NCBI GenBank assembly: GCA_050262615.1
Contig: JBLNEL010000034.1
Span: forward strand, 1 to 8,015
Direction of reading: 5' to 3'
DNA length: 8,015 nt
Source of the DNA: JAUZPB01 sp050262615
Lineage (GTDB): Bacteria; Bacteroidota; Ignavibacteria; Ignavibacteriales; SURF-24
Positions 1-6,600 of this stretch are shown piece by piece. The position numbers and the translations under genes are program-made. The number at the start of each line of letters is the position of its first letter. Within the stretch, counting starts at the first letter, position 1. Below the pieces are notes generated by a model. It was not told where the DNA came from. It saw only the letters and a list, made by a program, of their open reading frames with translations, and made no database searches.

Positions 1-1311
1 ACCAAGGCTAATTTCGGCAAGTTTATCGGAGCAGCTTACGAGGATTTCTTTGATCTTGATGATATAACCTTAGAAGTAAGGATGAATGGCTTAGGTGATC
101 CGGTTGCAATACATCTTCAGGATCCAACAATCTATAAGCCCATACTAAAGACCAGGAAATATGATCAGACTATTTACAGGGATGATATAACCGAACTTCT
201 TAACGACTATGAGAACCTTTATAATGAGCCGATTTTCACCAATGTAGAAAAGGAAGAACCGGATTATCTGTTAGTTTACCAAAATCACTTATATGCTGCA
301 GTAACCAGGGACAGAGTAAGAAAACATCATTTCTTTGTGCGCAGCGACTTCAGGAAAGCACAAAGAGGCTTTTCCATAGTTGAGCAAGCTATCCGGATGA
401 TAACCTACATAACAAATGCTCTTAAAATGAATGCATCTAACTTCAGCAGTAAACTTCCACAGGGATTTTTTGCTTTTATGGGTGGCGGAGTAAACCAGAT
501 GCAGCTTGAAAAGCTGAAGAAAGTACTTTACGCTTATCAATCCGGAGGGACCAAAAACGGTTTCCCAATGATCTCATTAAGATCAATCGGTACTGAAAAG
601 GCGGATGTTAAATGGGTTGGTACAAAAGGAAGTAGCCGGGATATGGAATACCACCAGTTCATGACACTTCTATTCTCAATTTTCTGCCAGTTATCAGGCA
701 CCGATCCAAGAGAGGTAAGTCTAGGTGATTATGGCGATACAGTTGGGAGAAAAAGCTTTTTTGATGATCCGACTGACGGACTTGTAAAGGAAAGCAAGGA
801 TACAGGCGCAAAAACCTTTTTAAACCATTTATCCGATAGCCTGAATGAAACTGATAAATATGGCCGGAATATCTTTCAGCGCATCACCAGGCTTGATGTA
901 AAGCTGAAATTCGTAGGTTTTGAAGTAGAGGACAAACAGAAGAAAGTTGAGATCCAGACCAAGGAGCTTGCAACTACCAAGAGCATAAATGATTTGCTTG
1001 CTGAGCAGGATATACCTAAGCAGAACTTAATGTTCGCTGGTATAAATATTTACGATCTAAAAGCAATTGGAAATCAGCAGGTCTTTACAGCCTTATCAAA
1101 TAGTGCGCAGATGCAGATGCAGCAGCAGATGCAACAGCAAAATGCAATGCAGCAGGGAGTAACTGATCCATCACAGCAGCAACCGGGAAACGGACCTGAA
1201 CAGGAAGACGGTCAGGGAAACAACAATTACAGTGAGAAAGACAAACAACTTATTCAGAAATATAAAAATTCAGCTGAAATGGACGAACAGTTGAAGCAGG
1301 AGTTGCAATAA
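1..1311 (+). CDS. Phage portal protein, C-terminal 436 residues (5' end outside window)
   Basis: Portal proteins form the dodecameric ring at one head vertex through which DNA is packaged and ejected, and to which the tail attaches. The frame is open from base 1 with no stop before the first in-frame ATG at 82, and portals are usually 450-600 residues long, so the true start lies upstream and the ATG at 82 is internal. Numbering from base 1, the portal signature is RGFSIVEQAIRMI (122-134), then a helix leading to QGFFAFMGGG (154-163), a segment with GFPMISLRS, and FCQLSGTDPREVSLGDYG (228-245). The last corresponds to the 'ICaxxgIxPxxlG' region of portals. The C-terminus is a Gln/Met-rich low-complexity tail followed by a charged end, typical of a disordered portal tail. 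The next gene begins 1 base after the stop and a MuF head protein follows two genes later, which supports the call. Subfamily is not resolved. Confidence 0.86.
   Translation, partial: TKANFGKFIGAAYEDFFDLDDITLEVRMNGLGDPVAIHLQDPTIYKPILKTRKYDQTIYRDDITELLNDYENLYNEPIFTNVEKEEPDYLLVYQNHLYAAVTRDRVRKHHFFVRSDFRKAQRGFSIVEQAIRMITYITNALKMNASNFSSKLPQGFFAFMGGGVNQMQLEKLKKVLYAYQSGGTKNGFPMISLRSIGTEKADVKWVGTKGSSRDMEYHQFMTLLFSIFCQLSGTDPREVSLGDYGDTVGRKSFFDDPTDGLVKESKDTGAKTFLNHLSDSLNETDKYGRNIFQRITRLDVKLKFVGFEVEDKQKKVEIQTKELATTKSINDLLAEQDIPKQNLMFAGINIYDLKAIGNQQVFTALSNSAQMQMQQQMQQQNAMQQGVTDPSQQQPGNGPEQEDGQGNNNYSEKDKQLIQKYKNSAEMDEQLKQELQ
1108..1155 (+). repeat. CAG/ATG low-complexity tract in the portal tail
   Basis: A run of CAG, CAA and ATG codons encodes a Gln/Met tract (QMQMQQQMQQQ followed by NAMQQ) in the portal C-terminal tail. 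It is in frame and interrupted by CAA and AAT codons. It reads as a flexible protein linker rather than a DNA-level element, though such tracts can change length by slippage. Confidence 0.7.
1298..1302 (+). promoter_or_regulatory. Shine-Dalgarno site for the membrane protein gene
   Basis: AGGAG lies 10 bases before the ATG at 1313, inside the last codons of the portal gene. It supports the start and shows the phage uses Shine-Dalgarno initiation. Confidence 0.6.
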
Positions 1312-1312
1312 A

Positions 1313-1777
1313 ATGGAGCAGAATATACAATCCCTAGGTGAACATACTGATTTATTATTAGTTATTATCGGTTTTCTGTTTACTTCTCTTGTAGCCTTGG
1401 TCATTTTCATATTTAAATCCGTCCTTACAAAACAAAAGTCTATGGAAACAACCCTGGAGGATCATTCAGGGAAAATTGCTTCAATGGGGATAAGAATGGA
1501 TAAAATTGAAGTTGATGTAGAAAAGGCCTTAAAGAAGTCAGAGGAAATTGAAAAAAACTACATCAAGAAGTTTGATGAACTAAGCAAGGAGATACAGAGC
1601 TTAGGATTAACACTGGCGGAAAAATTCACTAAGGAAGTTGGAAAACTTTATCTGGCTATTGAAAAGACAAATACAGAGAATGAAAGGCGATTTATGAGCA
1701 GAAGTTCATGTGAAACAATGCATGAGAAGCTTGAAAGAACACTTGAAAAATTGACCGAGAGAGTTAATGAAGATTAA
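1313..1777 (+). CDS. Single-pass membrane protein with long coiled coil, function unknown
   Basis: This 154-residue protein has one clear hydrophobic helix at about residues 14-34 (LLLVIIGFLFTSLVALVIFIF). The short N-terminus before it is acidic (E2, E10, D13), and Lys residues follow it (K35, K40, K42). By the positive-inside rule the C-terminus should be cytoplasmic. Residues 42 to 154 are highly charged, rich in Lys and Glu, with hydrophobic spacing of a long coiled coil; a lone Cys sits in SSCETMHEKL near the end. It starts 1 base after the portal stop and overlaps the next gene by 11 bases. I do not recognise a family. A holin would usually be shorter or have more membrane helices and normally sits with an endolysin, which is absent here. 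A head-assembly or membrane-anchoring role, or a component acting at infection, are alternatives. Confidence 0.75.
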   Translation: MEQNIQSLGEHTDLLLVIIGFLFTSLVALVIFIFKSVLTKQKSMETTLEDHSGKIASMGIRMDKIEVDVEKALKKSEEIEKNYIKKFDELSKEIQSLGLTLAEKFTKEVGKLYLAIEKTNTENERRFMSRSSCETMHEKLERTLEKLTERVNED

Positions 1778-2018
1778 TATTTCAGGAATGCCGGTTATAG
1801 AAATTACCGAATTTCAGCCGAACATTACATATAATAATTGTTCGTTTGGCCAACCATTCCCGGTCACTATTACAAAATATTTGGAACAAAAGCCGGTTGA
1901 TATGGAGAAGCTAATAAATTACATACAGGATAAGACAGGTTTTAACAGCGAAATGATTGAAAGAGTGCTGGAAGTAGCAGACACATATTTATCAGGTGAA
2001 CCCAATGCAGATTCTTAA
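1767..2018 (+). CDS. Small protein of 83 residues, function unknown
   Basis: The product begins with a probable beta-rich part (residues 1-37) and ends with a probable helical hairpin, about residues 45-75. The helical part contains the pattern INYIQDKTGFNSEMIERVLE then ADTYL. This 'I..kTG....iv..VL....YL' pattern is seen in many small phage proteins and resembles the N-terminal helices of HU-like proteins, but the rest of an HU fold is missing. The gene overlaps the upstream gene by 11 bases and the downstream MuF gene by 14 bases; this tight coupling is the main evidence that it is real. A weak purine run (GAGAGAG, 1757-1763) precedes the start. A head-assembly accessory role is possible from position only. 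Confidence 0.7.
   Translation: MKINISGMPVIEITEFQPNITYNNCSFGQPFPVTITKYLEQKPVDMEKLINYIQDKTGFNSEMIERVLEVADTYLSGEPNADS
1994..1999 (+). promoter_or_regulatory. Shine-Dalgarno site that decides the MuF gene start
   Basis: AGGTGA ends 5 bases before the ATG at 2005. An in-frame GTG at 1996 lies inside this same motif and has no purine-rich sequence of its own upstream. The ATG at 2005 is therefore the better start, giving 354 residues rather than 357. Confidence 0.6.
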
Positions 2019-3069
2019 AACTATTGACGGAAAAATCCACCACCTGAAGGAACTTGATTTCATTGAAAGGCAGTTAGCTGATCTTTTCTCTCCTGAAACA
2101 TTCTATCAGGATTTAGCGAAGTTCCTGCAGGAAAGGAAGGAAATTAATTTCCGGAAAAACTTCATGTCCTTTAAGGAAATGGAAACAATAGACAAATGGG
2201 TAAAGGAATATTTTTATAATCAGATACCAGAAGCCAATACATGGCTTATCCGCGCATATATTGTAGGACGGTTACTGGAGGCAAGTGACAGAACAGCAAG
2301 TGTTTTCCAATTACCTGAAGTTGTCAGTTTGCCGAAGTCAATTATAGAAGCTGCCAAAACATACAACTTGACAAAGGTAGAACTTAATGCACTTACTGAA
2401 GCTATGGAGAATGCAGGTCTTAATATTTCAAACACTACTACTAATACAATACAGAAAGTAAGACAAGCAGTTACAGAAGCTATTCAGCAGCATGAAGGAT
2501 GGACCGGAGTTGAAAGAAGATTAAAGGACCTTATCACAGAAGATAAAGGGGAATTAAACCGCGACTGGAAAAGAGTAGCAATCTATGAAACGAATGCAGC
2601 TTTCAGTAATGCTTATCTATGTACGTTGAAAGATGGTGATTGGGTGCGCGGAATAAGTATGCCTGATGCTTGTGAAGTGTGTTATGATCTTATTCATAAT
2701 AAAATATACCAGGTAACAAAGAATTCGCCACCAGGATATGATGATTCTGTAAATGAAGATGAATATAAAAAGATCTCTAAGGATTGGGAAACAAAGATAT
2801 GGGCCGGGAAAAGTAATATTGGACGTAGCAGCAGTTCTAAAAAACGGATTGATAAGGAAATAGGGAATAAGAAAAGTAATTTGAAGGATAGGCAGCATCA
2901 CGAAAAGTCAATGCCGGTTATTCCCATGCATCCGCATTGTAGATGCAGATGGATAAAATTTAATCCTAAGTTCGAATGGATTGATAAAGACGGACGTTTA
3001 AGGCTATCAATTGAAGATCCGGAAGCGCATAGAGTGTTTTACGAAAACTTAATGTCAGAGGCTAGATAA
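2005..3069 (+). CDS. MuF-type minor head protein (phage Mu gpF-like)
   Basis: MuF proteins are minor head components linked to the portal vertex and needed for head morphogenesis; some are ejected with the DNA. Numbering from ATG 2005 (354 residues), the first 160 or so residues are helical. The MuF core begins around DWKRVAIYETNAAFSNAYL (187-205), matching the family's 'R.a.tE...A.n.a' helix. Next is the Cys pair DACEVC (221-226), the segment HNKIYQVT, and the hallmark C-terminal HPHCRCRW (309-316), equivalent to the family's HPxCRC. C223, C226, H309, C312 and C314 are candidate metal ligands. Between the Cys pair and HPHCRC lies a long, Lys/Ser-rich insert of about 75 residues including WAGKSNIGRSSSS. 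The gene overlaps the 83-residue gene by 14 bases and ends exactly one base before the next ATG. The position two genes after the portal is typical of this family. Confidence 0.88.
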   Translation: MQILKTIDGKIHHLKELDFIERQLADLFSPETFYQDLAKFLQERKEINFRKNFMSFKEMETIDKWVKEYFYNQIPEANTWLIRAYIVGRLLEASDRTASVFQLPEVVSLPKSIIEAAKTYNLTKVELNALTEAMENAGLNISNTTTNTIQKVRQAVTEAIQQHEGWTGVERRLKDLITEDKGELNRDWKRVAIYETNAAFSNAYLCTLKDGDWVRGISMPDACEVCYDLIHNKIYQVTKNSPPGYDDSVNEDEYKKISKDWETKIWAGKSNIGRSSSSKKRIDKEIGNKKSNLKDRQHHEKSMPVIPMHPHCRCRWIKFNPKFEWIDKDGRLRLSIEDPEAHRVFYENLMSEAR

Positions 3070-3399
3070 ATGAAATTAACAGACTTAAAGCCCCAATTCT
3101 TAAAGATCCTTGATAAAAACAGGGCTCAGCATGTTGATAATATTAAAGATGCAGATGGAATGAGGTTTCTTTGCCCTAAGTGTTTTGCTGAAAACGGAGG
3201 ACCAAAAGGAACACATTCAATTACCTGCTGGCAGCTTCATGTAAAACCTGAAGAGGCGCACGAAGGTCCAGGAAGATGGAATTTTGCCGGAACCGGATAT
3301 GATGATATTACTTTTGTAAATGGATCATCTTCTATTGCAATTAACGGAGGATGTTTTGCTCATTTCTTTATTGAACAGGGGAATGTAAGAAATGCCTAA
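3070..3399 (+). CDS. Small CPxC protein, first of a related pair
   Basis: A 109-residue soluble protein of a type often seen in tailed phages, opening with MKLTDLKPQF. Visible features are a CPKC knuckle (C35, C38), ITCW (C53), GRWNFAGTGYDDITF (68-82), and a GGCFAHFFIEQGNV segment near the end (93-106). The Cys and His residues (C35, C38, C53, C95, H98) could bind zinc; this is inference. It begins directly after the MuF stop, with AGAGG (3057-3061) 8 bases upstream, and overlaps the next gene by 8 bases. It shares the order CPxC, W-N/D-F-x-G, then C/H-x-F-I-x-x-G-N-V with that next gene, so the two look like diverged copies of one fold. The nearest family I can suggest is the DUF6527-like group of phage proteins, whose function is not known to me. 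Confidence 0.72.
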   Translation: MKLTDLKPQFLKILDKNRAQHVDNIKDADGMRFLCPKCFAENGGPKGTHSITCWQLHVKPEEAHEGPGRWNFAGTGYDDITFVNGSSSIAINGGCFAHFFIEQGNVRNA

Positions 3400-3694
3400 T
3401 AAAGTAAATTGTTATACTGCCGGATACTATGAATACCATTGTCCGGGATGTAAGCACCTTCATTCAATCCCAACAAATGAATTTACTCTGGAAGGAGGAT
3501 ATAAAGGTCCTACTTGGGATTTTAACGGAGATTTAGAAAATCCGACATTTTACCCATCAGTAAAACATAAGTGGTATGAGGGAAATGATCAGAAGATCTG
3601 TCATTATTTCATCAAAGAGGGAAATGTTGAGTTCTGCATAGATTCTACACATGAGCTCGCAGGTAAAACAGTTCCATTAGAGGCATTTGAATGA
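3392..3694 (+). CDS. DUF6527-like small CPxC protein, second of the pair
   Basis: This 100-residue product contains HCPGC (16-20), PTWDFNGDLENPTFYPSV (40-57), CHYFIKEGNVEF (70-81) and DSTHELAGKTVPL (84-96). This closely fits the family pattern 'W.f.G....PTf.PSv ... CH.fI..G.i.f..DstH.LaGktv.l' of DUF6527-like phage proteins. Function is unknown. C17, C20, H22 or H24, and C70-H71 are candidate metal ligands. AGGGG (3377-3381) lies 10 bases before the start. The stop overlaps the next start as ATGA (3691-3694), a layout that favours translational coupling to the giant gene downstream. Confidence 0.78.
   Translation: MPNKVNCYTAGYYEYHCPGCKHLHSIPTNEFTLEGGYKGPTWDFNGDLENPTFYPSVKHKWYEGNDQKICHYFIKEGNVEFCIDSTHELAGKTVPLEAFE
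3679..3683 (+). promoter_or_regulatory. Shine-Dalgarno site for the giant polyvalent gene
   Basis: AGAGG lies 7 bases before the ATG at 3691, within the end of the preceding gene. With the ATGA overlap it fixes the start of the large frame. Confidence 0.55.
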
Positions 3695-6600
3695 ACTATA
3701 TCATAAAAGAGCCTGACTTCTGTGGAGGATTCATATACAAGAGTATTGAGAATCTTCACATAGTTACGCGCGATAATGAAGGTAATTTGCTCAGCAGCGA
3801 ACCAATTAATCTTATCCGTAAAGGTTTAAGGACCGAGAAAGGAGAGATTATTGATTTTACTGCAGATAAGGTCATACTTAATAATGGCAAAGAAGAAGTA
3901 TCTGCAAACAGGTTCCTCTTAAATGCTTACTTGATGAAAAAAGCTTTAGAATCAGAGATTCAACCTGAATATATTCAGACCTTTTATAAAAGTATCGGAA
4001 AACCATTCAAAGAAGAAGAGCACCCCAGGGACAGGGAAGGGAAATTCACGAAGAAAAATGAGAACAGACAGAAAGTTGAAGGGGATTTTATCCCGAACCT
4101 TTACAAGGAATTTTGTGAAAATGTTGTAGGTACCTATAATACTCCAATAGGAAGGATTCAGGTAAGACAAGAGGATTTCCACAAGATATTGAGAATTGAG
4201 GGTATTTCAAAGAAAGTCTTTGTTTCGTTCATCAATGAAAAGGGTGAACAGGCTTGGAAAGAACTAACCTATGAAAAAGACAGTATTGCTGTTATTGGTG
4301 AGTTAAAGGAATTATTGAAAAATCCGGATAGAATATCGATTAATAATCAGCCATCAATTGAGGCAGATTTTATATTCTCAAAGAAATATAAAAACACCTC
4401 ATTAAGTGTTGCATTTACTATTGATGATATAATAAAAACAGCAAGAATATTAAGGGAAGATTATATCGAAAAACATGCTGGAGAAATCATCTATGAAAAA
4501 AAGAAAGGCCTATTGAAGAAATCAATAGACCTTAAAAATCTCCAGTCTTTTGCTAAGTGCGCGGTAACTGGCAGCCGCCAATTAAACTTAACAATATCTG
4601 AAATATTTGTCAAGCAAAACGAACACAAATTATTTAAGGCCTTTGGCAATTTCTTCAAAATGAAGAATTTCAGCACTACTCCAGCACCAGCGAAGGAAGC
4701 ACCGGCAGCAACCAGTAATGCATGGAATAAGAAAGGCGGAGAGAAACCAGGCCATAAGTATATCCAGAGAAAGCCCAATTCGAAAGGTGACGGATACATT
4801 TATCTATATGAATTGCCCAATGGTAAGCAACAATGGCAGGATGATAAAGGTGAAGTAGTAAGTAATCCTGATAAGGTGCATAAGGATTATTCAGACTTTA
4901 AGACAGGTGACTATATAAACTATGAGGGAAAAGACGGTAAGATAATTGATTCATCGGACAATTTGTTTGTTATTCAGTTTTCTGATAAACAATTAGTTGT
5001 AAATAAGAATGCTCATCTTGAAAAGCTTCACAGGGATATTAACCTGAGAATTGGTGATCCGGTAATGGTAAATGATCTTCAGGGAAAAGTAAAAGAAGTA
5101 GGAAGTAAAATTGCTCTTATCGAGACTGAAAAAGGAAACTACCTTTATAAGTTGAGCAGTCCCATTCTGAGGAAAGAAAGAGCCCAGGGAATAGAAGATG
5201 AAAAGACAAAAACAAAGAAGATAATGGAAGGAGATCCGACCGGTGATTCTGATAAGTTAAAACACAACTATGAGAGTTCATTAAAGTATCAGTTCTGGAA
5301 AGATGTTACTGAGGGAAATGGGTATATAAGAAGAAATGATCTAAGATATGAAAAGCATGTTAAATCTCCTTTTGGCCAGCTGAAGGTAACACAGACCTTT
5401 GATCCGGAGAAGAACAGTGAATCTATAAATATTAATGGTACCGATAACCCTACTATTTTCTTTAATAAGAATAATTACAGCATTAAAAATGTTTCTGAAG
5501 ATGGAATGTGGCTGCAGAATGATGAGGGACAGGAGTTTTATTATTTCGAGGATATGGAAAAGCATCTGGATAAGAAAATAAATCTTATTCAGAAACAGGA
5601 GGAAAAAGATCCGGAAAAGCGCAGTATACGGTTTACATGGGATAAATCCGGGAAAGTTGCTGCAGAATACCAGACCAGGGAACAGGCCGAAGCAAGTGCA
5701 AATGATCCGGAAAGGAAACTTCAGGCTATTAAAGAAGCTGTTAAGGAAAAAGCCCAGAATGATGGCAGCAGGTGGAAGAGAATAAAAGAAGTTGGACCTA
5801 CACAGACCGATGAAGAAAGAGCCCGGGTTGAGCAGGAGAATGAAGAGAATAAGAAGAAAATAAAAGAGGTCCTTACCAGTAAGGATTTTTCAAGCTATGC
5901 ATCTGATATGCAGGAAAGAGGCTTTAAGTTCGGAGCAAACCCTTTAATTGGTACAAAGGAAGTTCAGTTTAACAATCAGAAGTATAAACTTAGAACAGAG
6001 TTTAACTGGAGGACCGGAGAGCATGAAACCAGGATATTTGACGGTCCATTCAAGCAATTGCAGTTAGGTAATGAGAAATACGACATATATGATATTTCAG
6101 ATGGAGTAATAACCTATACAGACAAGAACGGTCTTCATAGGCAAGTGACCAGGGATGAATTAGAAAGCATCAACGGTAAATCATTATTTACACCAACAGG
6201 AAGTTTCAAAGGTAAAATCGGGAAGATCTCAAAAATAATAATGCCTGATAACACCTCAAGAAACTCAAACTATGCATTAATGGAATTAGATGATATAATA
6301 GCAAGTCACAATGAAAAAACATTTTTACCCTCAGAAAGTTATCCGCAGGAAGACGGAAAATCGGTCAATGACCGGGACTATGAGCATGATGAAAATGCAC
6401 AAGCATTTGTCAGAACAATTGCCCAGAATTGGGACAGCAGAACAATTAACAGCAGTAAAGAAGCCGGTCAAAATATTATCGTTAGTAAAGAAGGTCATGT
6501 ACTCAGCGGAAATAACAGAACCATGAGTGCTAAGCTTGCAGCTGAACAATATCCGGAAAAATGGCAACAGTACCAGCAGGATCTAAAAAATGAAATATCT

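Noticed and set aside
82..84. ATG 82 as the start of the portal gene
   Set aside because: The frame stays open to base 1, no Shine-Dalgarno sequence suits it, and the product would lack the N-terminal part normal for portals.
1313..1777. Holin call for the membrane protein
   Set aside because: It has one membrane helix, a very long coiled coil and no endolysin nearby; the position alone does not support it.
1996..2004. GTG start for the MuF gene
   Set aside because: The GTG lies inside the AGGTGA motif that serves the ATG at 2005 and has no ribosome binding site of its own.
2220..2901. Two antisense open frames opposite the MuF gene
   Set aside because: They are shadows of a recognised protein with conserved motifs in the sense frame and show no family features.
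4491..4799. Antisense open frame of 102 residues, Phe/Leu-rich, opposite the giant gene
   Set aside because: It lies wholly within a well-supported coding frame on the other strand; its hydrophobic composition is the expected mirror of Lys/Glu-rich coding DNA.
6311..6526. Forward open frame of 71 residues in another frame within the ParB region
   Set aside because: It overlaps the conserved ParB domain, has no good ribosome binding site, and its product shows no recognisable features.
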